From assembly GCF_006227205.1 (NCBI RefSeq), contig NZ_VCNG01000004.1:372001-436000 (forward strand): a DNA stretch of 64,000 nucleotides. The letters run 5' to 3'. Positions 9,529 to 17,114 of this stretch are shown here, piece by piece. Origin of the DNA: Pseudomonas sp. ICMP22404. Its GTDB lineage: Bacteria; Pseudomonadota; Gammaproteobacteria; Pseudomonadales; Pseudomonadaceae. The number at the start of each line of letters is the position of its first letter. Positions within the stretch are counted from its first letter, which is position 1. The position numbers and the translations under genes were made by a program. Under the pieces are notes generated by a model. That model was not told where the DNA came from. It was given only the letters and a program-made list of their open reading frames with translations, and made no database searches.

Positions 9529-10173
9529 TCAGGCCGTCGCGCTTTGCAAAACCTGAGGATTGGGGTGAAAAAACACGTGCTCGCGGATCGGTCCTACCGC
9601 AATCTCGCCGATTTCCTCATACCCCTGGCGCTTATAGAACTCCAGGTATCGCGGGTTACCGGTGTCCAGGACCACGCCCTGGGAGTGCTCGTCCACCGCG
9701 CACCAGTTGTGCACCGCCTCGAGCAACTGCTCGCCGAAGTGCTTGCCTTGAAACTGTGGATGCACCCCCAGCAGCGGTAGCACATGGACCGCATCCGACG
9801 GCAGGCAACCCGTCACAGCCGCGTGGTATTCCAGGTAGCGCCGGGTGCAGCGAAAACCGGTACTCAACACCATGCGCAGGCGCCAGGCCCAGCTTTCGGT
9901 GATGCCCAGGCGGCGTTGGGGGGGAGCGATCAGGGCGATACCGATCAGCCGGTCATTGACCAACAAGCCAATGGCGGGCAACTCCTGGAGAAAATGCTGC
10001 TTGACCAACTCCCGTACCGTCGCCCTCACCCTCTGCTCGTAACCCGGGCGCTCGGACTCGAACAGGTAGCTGAACGTCGGCTCATGGCGATAGGCCTGGT
10101 ACAGCAACGAACGGGCTTCGCGGGAATAGCCGCTGTCGAGCATGTGGATATCGGCGATGGCGGTTTCAGGCAT
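9529..10173 (-). CDS. GNAT-family N-acetyltransferase
   Basis: Predicted 214-residue acetyltransferase. The acetyl-CoA binding core is visible as [20 protein letters not shown] followed by [25 protein letters not shown], the standard GNAT motif A and B pattern. I chose the ATG at 10173 ([10 protein letters not shown]) because AGGAG lies about 10 bases upstream; a further in-frame ATG at 10386 would run into the xthA promoter. It is divergent from xthA. The substrate is unknown. Confidence 0.85.
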   Translation of the reverse strand: MPETAIADIHMLDSGYSREARSLLYQAYRHEPTFSYLFESERPGYEQRVRATVRELVKQHFLQELPAIGLLVNDRLIGIALIAPPQRRLGITESWAWRLRMVLSTGFRCTRRYLEYHAAVTGCLPSDAVHVLPLLGVHPQFQGKHFGEQLLEAVHNWCAVDEHSQGVVLDTGNPRYLEFYKRQGYEEIGEIAVGPIREHVFFHPNPQVLQSATA

Positions 10174-10220
10174 GGTGGGGAATCTCCTGGGCGGGCTTGG
10201 TGAGGCCTGGGCGGGGGCTT

Positions 10221-10245
10221 TGTGGGAGCAAGGCTTGCTCCCACA
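10221..10245. repeat. Single REP-type palindrome in the GNAT-xthA gap
   Basis: TGTGGGAGCAAG and CTTGCTCCCACA form a near-perfect hairpin, followed by a second TTGCTCCCACA. It lies between two divergent genes, so it is not a terminator for either. Confidence 0.6.
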
Positions 10246-10360
10246 GTTTGCTCCCACAGAGCCCTCGCTACAGGACATTAGCAGTGCATTTGTCCTACTG
10301 CCACGCTGGCTCCTCTCCGACATGTCAGCTAGCATCGCAGTTTTGCCAGGACAGCCGACC

Positions 10361-11173
10361 ATGAAGATCGTCTCCTTCAACATCAACGGGCTGCGCGCCC
10401 GCCCCCATCAGCTGGCGGCGCTGATCGAGAAGCATCAGCCGGACGTGATCGGCCTGCAGGAAACCAAAGTCCACGACGAACAGTTTCCCCTGGCCGAAGT
10501 GCAAGCCCTGGGTTACCACGTGCATTACCACGGGCAAAAAGGCCATTACGGCGTCGCCCTGCTCTCCCGCCAGGCGCCGCTGAGTTTGTACAAAGGTTTC
10601 GAGGGCGACGATGAAGACGCCCAGCGGCGCTTTATCTGGGGCACGTTCGCCGATGCCAATGGCGTGCCGGTGACCATCATGAACGGCTATTTCCCACAAG
10701 GTGAAAGCCGCGATCATCCGACCAAGTTCCCGGCCAAGGAACGTTTCTACAGCGATTTGCAGCACCTGCTGGAAAGCCGCTTCAGCAACGACCAGCCTGT
10801 GGTGGTGATGGGCGATGTGAATATCTCCCCGGAAGACTGCGACATCGGCATCGGCCCGGACAACATGAAGCGCTGGCTGAAAACCGGAAAATGCAGCTTC
10901 CTACCGGAAGAGCGCGAATGGATGGCCCGCCTGAAGAACTGGGGCCTGGTGGACAGCTTCCGCCACCTGAACCCGGACGTCGCCGACCGCTTCAGCTGGT
11001 TCGACTACCGCAGCCGCGGCTTCGAGGACGAACCCAAGCGCGGCCTGCGCATCGACCTGATCCTGACCTCCCACGGCCTGCTGCCACGGGTCAAGGATGC
11101 CGGCGTGGACTATGAACTGCGGGGCATGGAGAAACCTTCGGACCATGCGCCGATCTGGCTGCAATTGAGCTGA
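10361..11173 (+). CDS. xthA: Exodeoxyribonuclease III
   Basis: AP endonuclease/3'-5' exonuclease of base excision repair, 270 residues, usual length. The start [14 protein letters not shown] is the family N-terminus; the metal-binding glutamate is in [12 protein letters not shown] (about residue 34), the NGYFPQGE and [13 protein letters not shown] segments hold active-site Asp and Asn residues, and the C-terminal SDHAPIWLQ supplies the catalytic Asp-His. Upstream in-frame ATGs exist but would add non-family sequence. A stable hairpin at 11188-11210 follows the stop. Confidence 0.96.
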   Translation: MKIVSFNINGLRARPHQLAALIEKHQPDVIGLQETKVHDEQFPLAEVQALGYHVHYHGQKGHYGVALLSRQAPLSLYKGFEGDDEDAQRRFIWGTFADANGVPVTIMNGYFPQGESRDHPTKFPAKERFYSDLQHLLESRFSNDQPVVVMGDVNISPEDCDIGIGPDNMKRWLKTGKCSFLPEEREWMARLKNWGLVDSFRHLNPDVADRFSWFDYRSRGFEDEPKRGLRIDLILTSHGLLPRVKDAGVDYELRGMEKPSDHAPIWLQLS

Positions 11174-11187
11174 TCGGCCAAGCAGAA

Positions 11188-11210
11188 AGGCTCGCCGTTG
11201 CGGCGAGCCT
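11188..11210. terminator. Hairpin between convergent xthA and NTF2-like genes
   Basis: AGGCTCGCCG and CGGCGAGCCT form a 10-bp perfect stem with a TTG loop, 15 bp after the xthA stop and 6 bp before the end of the convergent gene. There is no long T run, so a bidirectional terminator is likely but not certain. Confidence 0.55.
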
Positions 11211-11215
11211 GTGGG

Positions 11216-11767
11216 TCAGAGGGCACCCAGTTGCTTGAACAGGGTCAGGTTGTCCTCGATGTGCCAGTTGGCGACGATTTTGCCTTGCTCCACCTGGTAG
11301 ATGTCCGTGGCAATGAATTCGACCGCTTGGCCCTGCCCCTTGAGCTGGTCGAAGCTGCCGCTGAAATGGCCACGAAACCGCAGGTGCACCACCACCCTAT
11401 CCCCCACCACCAGCATTTGCTCCACCGTGCACGTGAGGTCCGGCACCGCCTGGCGGAAGGCACGGGAGGCCAGCAACGGGCCCTCCGGCCCCTGTTTGCG
11501 CCCGGCAGGCGGGGTCTTGTCGATGAAGGTCGGCGCCAGCGCTTCCCGGGCAAACGTTTCGTTCCCGGTGTGCCAGAAGGTGTCATATCGCCGGGCCGCC
11601 AGGATCGAGGCCGATGCCTGTTCCGCAGACAGGCTCCGGTCGACAATCAGGTTCTGGGGCTCGACCAGCGCATCAGTGGCGGCCGAAGCGCTCAGTGACA
11701 GGCCCATGGACAGGAGAAAACCAGCCAGGCGTGGACCGCCGGGTATGGCAAGGGACGAGAAGAGCAT
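11216..11767 (-). CDS. Exported NTF2/SnoaL-like fold protein
   Basis: A 183-residue protein with an N-terminal signal peptide (hydrophobic about 9-30, LAGFLLSMGLSLSASAA) and a SnoaL/NTF2-like alpha+beta barrel (RQAVPDLTCTVEQMLVVGDRVVVHLRFRG, then DIYQVEQGKIVANWHIED). In this superfamily such soluble domains act on or bind small molecules, but no catalytic residues identify a reaction. It lies 57 bp after the Tat-exported deacetylase and probably shares its transcript, with the divergent LysR gene as the candidate regulator. Confidence 0.8.
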   Translation of the reverse strand: MLFSSLAIPGGPRLAGFLLSMGLSLSASAATDALVEPQNLIVDRSLSAEQASASILAARRYDTFWHTGNETFAREALAPTFIDKTPPAGRKQGPEGPLLASRAFRQAVPDLTCTVEQMLVVGDRVVVHLRFRGHFSGSFDQLKGQGQAVEFIATDIYQVEQGKIVANWHIEDNLTLFKQLGAL

Positions 11768-11824
11768 GATGGGTTCCTTTCGATAGAAGGACCGGGCGAT
11801 GAGCCACAGTCAGGGGTCAAGACA

Positions 11825-12838
11825 TCAGAGGGTTTCGGCTTCACGGACCGTCAGGGGGCTGGCCAGGGCGTAGCGGGCAATGTCGTCCTTGCGCATGAAC
11901 GCCACGCCCGGGTGACGCTTGGCGTAACGCAGGAATTCGTCCCAGACCCTGACCATCTGCGGCGTGCCACTGATGCGGTCATGGGCACTGATGGACATCA
12001 TTCGCCGCCGGGTGCCGGCTTCTTCATAAAGCTGGTCGAAATCGAGCTTCACCTGCTCCAGAAACGCCTGGGGGGAGTAATGACGACCTTCGATCAGCAC
12101 AATGTCGTTATTGCGCAAGGTATAGGGCACCACCACGAAATCCTTGCCATTGACCGACTCGATGAAAGGCTCGTCGCGGCTGACATCGTCGATGTGATAG
12201 AGGTAACCCAACTCCTGCAACAACCCCAGGGTATTGGGCCCACGGCGCAACCAATTGCAGTTGTAGCCGGTGACCGCTTGCCCGGTGGCCTCTTGCACCA
12301 TACGCGCGGCCTCGCGCAGGAAGGTGCGCTCCTCATCGCGACTCATCGCAAACTGCGAACTCCAGCGTGGCCCATGCCCGGCGGCTTCGTGACCGCGGGC
12401 CACGATGTCCCGGGCCAGGGACGGATGGCGGCGCGCGGCCTCGCCGATCATGTGAGACGTGACCTTGACGCCATGACGATCCCACAGATCCAACAGCCGT
12501 GGGATCCCTTCCCTGTACCCATAGGCAAACCAGGTATTGGTGGCCGGATCGCTAGGAACGCTGTTCGGAAAATCGACCGGAGGAAACGGACTGTCGGTGC
12601 CTTTCGGGGGTTGCCCGCCGGCCTCGAACTGCATGGAAATCGAAATGACCAACCGGGTACTGCCCGGCCAGAAAGCGCCCTTCGCGGCGCCGGAAGTTGC
12701 GGCGGGGACACCAGCGTATGCCGGCCCTGGTGCCAGCAAGTCACCGGCGGCCAGCAGCGCGGCCCCGACTCCCGCCTGGGCCAGAAAGGTCCTGCGCTCG
12801 GGGTTGTGGATATCAGTGGGTGCCTCGGGAACGGCCAT
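11825..12838 (-). CDS. Tat-exported polysaccharide deacetylase-family protein
   Basis: Predicted 337-residue hydrolase of the NodB/PuuE-like carbohydrate esterase 4 superfamily. The N-terminus has a twin-arginine signal (ERRTFLAQAG, residues about 14-23, then a hydrophobic stretch ending AYAG), so it is exported folded. The core has DRHGVKVTSHMIGEAARRHP, a histidine-rich HEAAGHGPRWS segment, and MSISAHDRISGTPQMV, resembling the PuuE/allantoinase-type branch more than classic chitin deacetylases. It is divergent from the LysR gene at 12952. The substrate is not evident; imidase or amide hydrolysis is possible. Confidence 0.82.
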   Translation of the reverse strand: MAVPEAPTDIHNPERRTFLAQAGVGAALLAAGDLLAPGPAYAGVPAATSGAAKGAFWPGSTRLVISISMQFEAGGQPPKGTDSPFPPVDFPNSVPSDPATNTWFAYGYREGIPRLLDLWDRHGVKVTSHMIGEAARRHPSLARDIVARGHEAAGHGPRWSSQFAMSRDEERTFLREAARMVQEATGQAVTGYNCNWLRRGPNTLGLLQELGYLYHIDDVSRDEPFIESVNGKDFVVVPYTLRNNDIVLIEGRHYSPQAFLEQVKLDFDQLYEEAGTRRRMMSISAHDRISGTPQMVRVWDEFLRYAKRHPGVAFMRKDDIARYALASPLTVREAETL

Positions 12839-12934
12839 GGCGGACTCCTGGGAAAACGCTGCGGTGTGATCAAGTGGGTGCTAAGGTAGGTCTTGCGGGT
12901 TTTCCTGATAATTGAGCCGCTTACGAAAATACAT

Positions 12935-12949
12935 TTCGGAAACTCCGAA
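12935..12949. promoter_or_regulatory. LysR-type palindrome at the lysR start
   Basis: TTCGGA (12935-12940) and TCCGAA (12944-12949) form a perfect inverted repeat with a 3-bp centre. It ends 2 bp before the lysR start codon and occupies the place of its ribosome binding site, as expected for an autoregulatory site. Confidence 0.5.
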
Positions 12950-12951
12950 CA

Positions 12952-13851
12952 ATGTTTCTCAAGAACCTCGAACTGTTTCTACTCATCGTTGAAAAAGGCG
13001 GGCTGTCTGCCGCGGGCCGGGAAATGGGGCTGTCCCCGGCTTCGGTCTCGGAACGACTGGCCACGCTGGAAAGCTACTACGGTGCCAGCCTGCTCAATCG
13101 CACCACGCGGGCAATCAGCCTGACCGACGAAGGCAGGCTGCTGGTGGAAGGCGCGCGCCGATTGCTGAACGAAGCCGGCGAGCTGCACGCCAGTATCCGC
13201 AGCGGCACCCAGCACCTCAGCGGGCCGATTCGCTTGAGTGCCCCACAGGATCTGGGACGCCAATACATCGAACCGATCCTGTCGCGTTTTCTCGACGAGC
13301 ACCCCAACGTCAGCCTCGATTTGAACCTGGGGGACGGCTACGTGGACCTGGTCAGCCAGGGGCTCGATTTCGCCATCCGCTACGGCGCCCTGGCCGACAG
13401 TTCGCTACGAGCCAGGCCGCTGGGGGAAAACCGTCGGGTGGTCTGTGCCGCGCCCCGCTACCTGGAACGTCACGGCACGCCCACCCATCCCTCGGAACTG
13501 GCCGGGCACGAATGCCTGGTGATGCGCCTGGGTATCAACACCGCGCGGGAATGGACGTTCAGCCGGCACGGCGAGGTTCACCGGGTGATGGTCCAGGGTC
13601 GGCGGATCGCCAATGACGGCGGCCTGGTGCGCCAATGGTGCCTGGAGGGGCACGGCATCAGCCTCAAATCGATCTGGGATGTGCGCGACGATCTCAAGAG
13701 CGGACGGCTGGTCGAGTTGCTGCCAGATTTCACCGCCGGCAGCACCCTGCTGCAGATTGTCTACCCGACAGCCCGCGTCCAGCCCAGCCGCGTGCGCGCG
13801 CTGATCGAGCGCCTGGTCAGCGAGCTGGCGGCCACCGAGACGGCCGTTTAA
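12952..13851 (+). CDS. LysR-family transcriptional regulator
   Basis: A 299-residue regulator with an N-terminal helix-turn-helix (GGLSAAGREMGLSPASVSERL, split over residues about 16-36) and a LysR substrate-binding domain (GPIRLSAPQDLGRQYIEPIL onwards, about 88-295). It resembles the large group that senses an unknown metabolite beside a divergently transcribed target, here the exported deacetylase and NTF2-like pair. No clear Shine-Dalgarno sequence precedes the ATG; a 15-bp palindrome lies there instead. Confidence 0.92.
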   Translation: MFLKNLELFLLIVEKGGLSAAGREMGLSPASVSERLATLESYYGASLLNRTTRAISLTDEGRLLVEGARRLLNEAGELHASIRSGTQHLSGPIRLSAPQDLGRQYIEPILSRFLDEHPNVSLDLNLGDGYVDLVSQGLDFAIRYGALADSSLRARPLGENRRVVCAAPRYLERHGTPTHPSELAGHECLVMRLGINTAREWTFSRHGEVHRVMVQGRRIANDGGLVRQWCLEGHGISLKSIWDVRDDLKSGRLVELLPDFTAGSTLLQIVYPTARVQPSRVRALIERLVSELAATETAV

Positions 13852-13863
13852 GACGCAATCGCC

Positions 13864-13892
13864 CTGTCATCTTTCAGACATCTGCCTGACTT
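13864..13892 (+). promoter_or_regulatory. Candidate Pho box
   Basis: Three 7-mers at exact 11-bp spacing: CTGTCAT (13864), CAGACAT (13875) and CTGACTT (13886). The first is the consensus PhoB half-site; the others match 5 of 7. It lies 40 bp upstream of a gene with a phosphate-binding-protein domain. Confidence 0.6.
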
Positions 13893-13931
13893 ATTCTCCC
13901 CCGCATCGTCTTGGGTTTTTAGGGTGTCGAC

Positions 13932-15266
13932 ATGCGGCAGTGCGTTGCCTGGCTATTGGCGTTATGGCTGCCATTGACGATGGCAACCGAACGCTTGCCC
14001 GTTCCGGAAGCCGGCCCGGCCCTGCGCATCCAAGGGTCCAATACCATTGGCGCGATGCTGGGGCCAGCCCTGGCCAGAGGGTTGATGGAGGATCAGGGGC
14101 TGCTCAAGGTCAGCAGCGAAATTACCGGCCATGACAACGAGCAGCGTATCGTCGGCCAGACCGCCGATGGCCGGCGGGTGGAGATCGACATCGCCGCCCA
14201 TGGCTCCAGCACCGGATTCGCCGCCCTCAAGCAGGGCAGCGCCGATCTCGCCGCCGCTTCCCGGCCGATCAAGGACAACGAGCTGAAGGAGCTGCTGCCC
14301 CTGGGGGATCTGAAAAGTCCTACGGCCGAGCAGGTCATCGCCATTGATGGCCTGGCGATTATCCTTCACCCACGCAACCCGCTGCGTCAGCTGAACACGG
14401 TGCAACTGGCAAAGATCTTCAGCGGCGACGCGAAGACCTGGGAGTCGGTGGGCAGCGTCGGCGGACCGATACGGCTTTACGCCCGGGACGACCAGTCCGG
14501 CACTTACGACACCTTCAAGGAACTGGTGCTCAACCGCCAGGGCAAACGACTGGACCCCGCCGCCCTGCGCTTCGAATCCAGCGAACAGTTGTCCGATGCC
14601 GTCAGCCAGGATCCCCAAGGCATCGGTTTCATCGGTTTGCCCTACGTGCGCCAGGCCAAGGCGCTGGCGATAGCCGACGGCGATTCCCAACCCATGTTGC
14701 CGTTGAACAACCTGATTGCCACGGAAGACTACCCGTTGTCCCGGCGCTTGTTCTTCTACCTGCCGCCCCAGGCGAGCACCCCATGGGCCGAGGCGCTGGT
14801 GGCGTTCACCCAAAGCGACAAGGGCCAGGCCATCGTCGCGGCGAACGGGTTCATCGCCCAGACCGTGCGGGCCATGGCCGTCACGCCCAATGCGTTGATG
14901 CCGGAGGGCTACCAGTCCTTGAGCCGCCACGCCCAACGCCTGACCGTCAACTTCCGCTTCGCCGAAGGCAGCGCCAGCCTCGACAACAAGGCCCGCCAGG
15001 ACCTGAGCCGCGTGCTCGACTACCTCCGGCAACACGGCAAAACCGAACGGCACGTCACGCTGGTGGGTTTCGGCGACGCCAAGGATGATCCGGCGCGAGC
15101 GGACCTGCTGTCCAAGTTGCGGGCCATGGCGGTGCGACGTGAGCTGGTCAGGAACGGCGTGACCCTGCGGGAAGTGCGTGGGTTCGGCGCACTGATGCCG
15201 GTGGCGGCCAATAGCGAGGATGAGGGCCGGATCAGGAATCGGCGGGTGGAGGTTTGGGTGTACTGA
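13932..15266 (+). CDS. PstS-like substrate-binding domain fused to OmpA peptidoglycan-binding domain
   Basis: A 444-residue exported protein. After a signal peptide (MRQCVAWLLALWLPLTMATE) comes a PstS-like phosphate-binding domain to about residue 310, with the anion-loop features IQGSNTIG and ARDDQSGTYDTFKELVL. The C-terminal part from about 340 is an OmpA-family domain (LTVNFRFAEGSASLDNKARQDLSRV, then GFGDAK and NRRVEVWVY), which binds peptidoglycan. The architecture suggests a periplasmic, wall-tethered phosphate or oxyanion binder. A Pho-box-like element upstream agrees. No transporter genes adjoin it. Confidence 0.88.
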   Translation: MRQCVAWLLALWLPLTMATERLPVPEAGPALRIQGSNTIGAMLGPALARGLMEDQGLLKVSSEITGHDNEQRIVGQTADGRRVEIDIAAHGSSTGFAALKQGSADLAAASRPIKDNELKELLPLGDLKSPTAEQVIAIDGLAIILHPRNPLRQLNTVQLAKIFSGDAKTWESVGSVGGPIRLYARDDQSGTYDTFKELVLNRQGKRLDPAALRFESSEQLSDAVSQDPQGIGFIGLPYVRQAKALAIADGDSQPMLPLNNLIATEDYPLSRRLFFYLPPQASTPWAEALVAFTQSDKGQAIVAANGFIAQTVRAMAVTPNALMPEGYQSLSRHAQRLTVNFRFAEGSASLDNKARQDLSRVLDYLRQHGKTERHVTLVGFGDAKDDPARADLLSKLRAMAVRRELVRNGVTLREVRGFGALMPVAANSEDEGRIRNRRVEVWVY

Positions 15267-15298
15267 AATCCTCCAACCGCCCCCTGTGCCGAGGAGAT

Positions 15299-15390
15299 TT
15301 TGTGGGAGCAAGGCTTGCCCGCGATACAGACCACCAGGTTCCAAGGTAAATCGAGTGAACTTCATCGCGGGCAAGCCTTGCTCCCACAAA
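15299..15390. repeat. REPIN, second family, copy 1
   Basis: TGTGGGAGCAAGGCTTGCCC and its complement flank about 40 bases. The same element recurs at 16127 and 16952, marking the edges of a tandem duplication. Confidence 0.85.
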
Positions 15391-15420
15391 AAATCCCTCG
15401 CTCCAGGAACCCGGTGTTTA

Positions 15421-15760
15421 CTGGATTCGTTGCGATGTAGGCCATAACCACATCGCCTTGCGCCATTGCCTACAACTACGCCAGAATCCGCCGGCTTGTG
15501 CGCCTTGGGGCCCCGGCTTTATCGTTTTCCGGTCGCTGACGAATCAGCGATCGGGTTTGGTAGCCCAGGTAAACTAAGGCGCACAGCTTCGACAAATGTC
15601 CGTTGACGATTTTCGTCGGCAGATTGTTATGGCGGCTGTGCGCAGGGCACCCTTGTGGTGCGCTGGGTTGCCTTGGTACCCGGTCTACCAACCTGCGTAT
15701 AGCCGCCACCTAATGTTTGGTAGCAATAGGTTGCGGCTCCATTTACCAAGGAGCTTCAAC
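15421..15760 (+). promoter_or_regulatory. Structured leader RNA candidate of DUF6124 gene, copy 1
   Basis: Long non-coding stretch full of helices. GCGATGT (15432) pairs with ACATCGC (15450), in competition with TGTAGGC (15437) and GCCTACA (15468). CCGGTCGCTGA and TCAGCGATCGG (15529-15554) close a CGAA loop. GTTGACGA and TCGTCGGC form a hairpin at 15602-15620; GCACC and GGTGC at 15647-15661. TGGCGGCT (15630) pairs with AGCCGCCA (15701). Compared with copy 2, several of these pairs change on both sides. AAGGAG precedes the ATG. It could instead be a free small RNA. Confidence 0.6.
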
Positions 15761-15761
15761 C

Positions 15762-16094
15762 ATGTTCAAAGTAACCCCCAACCCACCGAACACCGATCCC
15801 AACGCATCGGAACTCGACAAAGCCGCCAAGCGCGCCCTCGATTTCTACCTCAAGCCCCACCCGACCGAAGCGAAGACCGATCCAGGCCAACTCTTCACCG
15901 TGGTCAACGGCGTCGACACCGAGTGCCTGCTCGCCAACCTCAGCGAAACCCTGTCCTCGGCCAACGCCATGGTCAGCGACCTGGCGTTCGAGCTGGATGG
16001 CTCGCGGCGGCATGTGGCCCTGGGCATCCAGCAATTGATCGAACTGAGTGGATTGCTGGCGAACCGGGCGCTGGATAACGTCGAACCGCGCTAG
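15762..16094 (+). CDS. DUF6124 family small protein, copy 1
   Basis: A 110-residue soluble protein starting MFKVTPNPPNTDPNASEL and ending RALDNVEPR, matching the Pseudomonas family of unknown function DUF6124: a proline-rich start, a variable linker, then two helices around DTECLLANLSETLSSANAM and GSRRHVALGIQQLIELS. No signal peptide, membrane helix or catalytic motif is visible. AAGGAGCTTCAACC gives a good ribosome binding site. A near-identical copy lies 823 bp downstream; the proteins differ only at residue 108 (Glu here, Asp there). Function unknown. Confidence 0.85.
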   Translation: MFKVTPNPPNTDPNASELDKAAKRALDFYLKPHPTEAKTDPGQLFTVVNGVDTECLLANLSETLSSANAMVSDLAFELDGSRRHVALGIQQLIELSGLLANRALDNVEPR

Positions 16095-16126
16095 CCAATT
16101 CCCCCCCCCTTTGTGGCGAGGGGATT

Positions 16127-16216
16127 TTGTGGGAGCAAGGCTTGCCCGCGATACAGACCACCAGGTTCCAAGGTAAATCGCGTGAACTTCATCGCGGGCA
16201 AGCCTTGCTCCCACAA
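16127..16216. repeat. REPIN, second family, copy 2
   Basis: Near-identical to the REPIN at 15299, at the junction of the two duplicated units. Confidence 0.85.
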
Positions 16217-16249
16217 AAAGTCCCTCGCTCCAGGAACCCGGTGTTTACT

Positions 16250-16584
16250 GGATTCGTTGCGATGTAGGCCGCAACTACATCGCCTTGCGCCATTGCCTAC
16301 AACTACGCCAGAATCCGCCGGCTTGTGCGCTTTGGGGCCCTGGCTTTATCGTTTTCCGGTCGCTGACGAATCAGCGATCGGGTTTGGTAGCCCGGTTTTC
16401 CTGGCGCATTGTGCAACCGGATGCAGGGGACGTTTTTGTCTTCTATTTGATGGTGGTCATGCGTAGGGCGTCCTCGGACGCGCCGGGTGCCAGGTAACCG
16501 GTCTACCAACCTTCGTATGGCCGCCACCCTTCGTTTGGTAGCGAGAGAGTGATGGCTCCAATTTAATTACCTGGAGCTTCAACC
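16250..16584 (+). promoter_or_regulatory. Structured leader RNA candidate of DUF6124 gene, copy 2
   Basis: Conserved arms as in copy 1 (GCGATGT/ACATCGC at 16259 and 16277; the CGAA-loop hairpin before TTGGTAG at 16384). The middle differs in sequence but keeps the folds: GGGGAC/GTCTTC at 16426-16443, GCGTC/GACGC at 16468-16481 with a CTCG loop, and TGGTGGTCAT (16451) pairing with ATGGCCGCCA (16517). CCGGTT/AACCGG (16392/16415) is an extra helix. Compensatory changes against copy 1 support the helices. Confidence 0.6.
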
Positions 16585-16917
16585 ATGTTCAAAGTAACCC
16601 CCAACCCACCGAACACCGATCCCAACGCATCGGAACTCGACAAAGCCGCCAAGCGCGCCCTCGACTTCTACCTCAAGCCCCACCCGACCGAAGCGAAGAC
16701 CGATCCAGGCCAACTCTTCACCGTGGTCAACGGCGTCGACACCGAGTGCCTGCTCGCCAACCTCAGCGAAACCCTGTCCTCGGCCAACGCCATGGTCAGC
16801 GACCTGGCGTTCGAGCTGGACGGCTCGCGGCGGCATGTGGCCCTGGGCATCCAGCAATTGATCGAACTGAGTGGATTGCTGGCGAACCGGGCGCTGGATA
16901 ACGTCGACCCGCGCTAG
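16585..16917 (+). CDS. DUF6124 family small protein, copy 2
   Basis: The second copy, 110 residues, in the tandem duplication. It differs from copy 1 by two silent changes and one conservative change, Glu to Asp at residue 108, so the duplication is recent or kept alike by gene conversion. The ribosome binding site differs slightly (CCTGGAGCTTCAACC). Because the coding regions are nearly identical while the leader middles are not, the copies may differ in control rather than in product. Function unknown. Confidence 0.85.
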   Translation: MFKVTPNPPNTDPNASELDKAAKRALDFYLKPHPTEAKTDPGQLFTVVNGVDTECLLANLSETLSSANAMVSDLAFELDGSRRHVALGIQQLIELSGLLANRALDNVDPR

Positions 16918-16951
16918 CCAATTCCACACACCCCTTTGTGGCGAGGGGACT

Positions 16952-17040
16952 TTGTGGGAGCAAGGCTTGCCCGCGATACAGGCGCTCGGTTACCCGGTCA
17001 ATCGCGTGAGCTTCATCGCGGGCAAGCCATGCTCCCACAG
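16952..17040. repeat. REPIN, second family, copy 3
   Basis: TTGTGGGAGCAAGGCTTGCC and an imperfect complement (GCATGG for GCAAGG in one arm). A small hairpin GGGGTA/TACCCC follows at 17055-17071. Both lie between convergent genes and may help end transcription. Confidence 0.8.
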
Positions 17041-17114
17041 GATTTCTCGCCACGGGGTATGCCTTACCCCGCAGGGATCGCCCCTTCACAGGATTTTGCA
17101 CTGGGTCCTGATGG

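Larger units (their letters stand above)
15296..16945. repeat. Tandem duplication: REPIN + leader + DUF6124 gene, two units
   Basis: Unit 1 (about 15296-16122) and unit 2 (about 16123-16945) are head-to-tail copies of about 825 bp. The REPIN, the first 270 bases of leader and the coding sequence are nearly identical; the coding copies differ at only three sites that I see. About 110 bases in the middle of the leader (about 15568-15680 and 16395-16500) are almost wholly different. A third REPIN follows unit 2, so recombination between REPINs is a likely cause. Confidence 0.85.

Noticed and set aside
15476..16527. Two related minus-strand frames (MAAIRRLVDR... ending RRILA) antisense to the DUF6124 leaders
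   Set aside because: Their shared ends coincide with the conserved RNA helices and their middles are unrelated, so the similarity comes from the leader duplication and not from protein selection.
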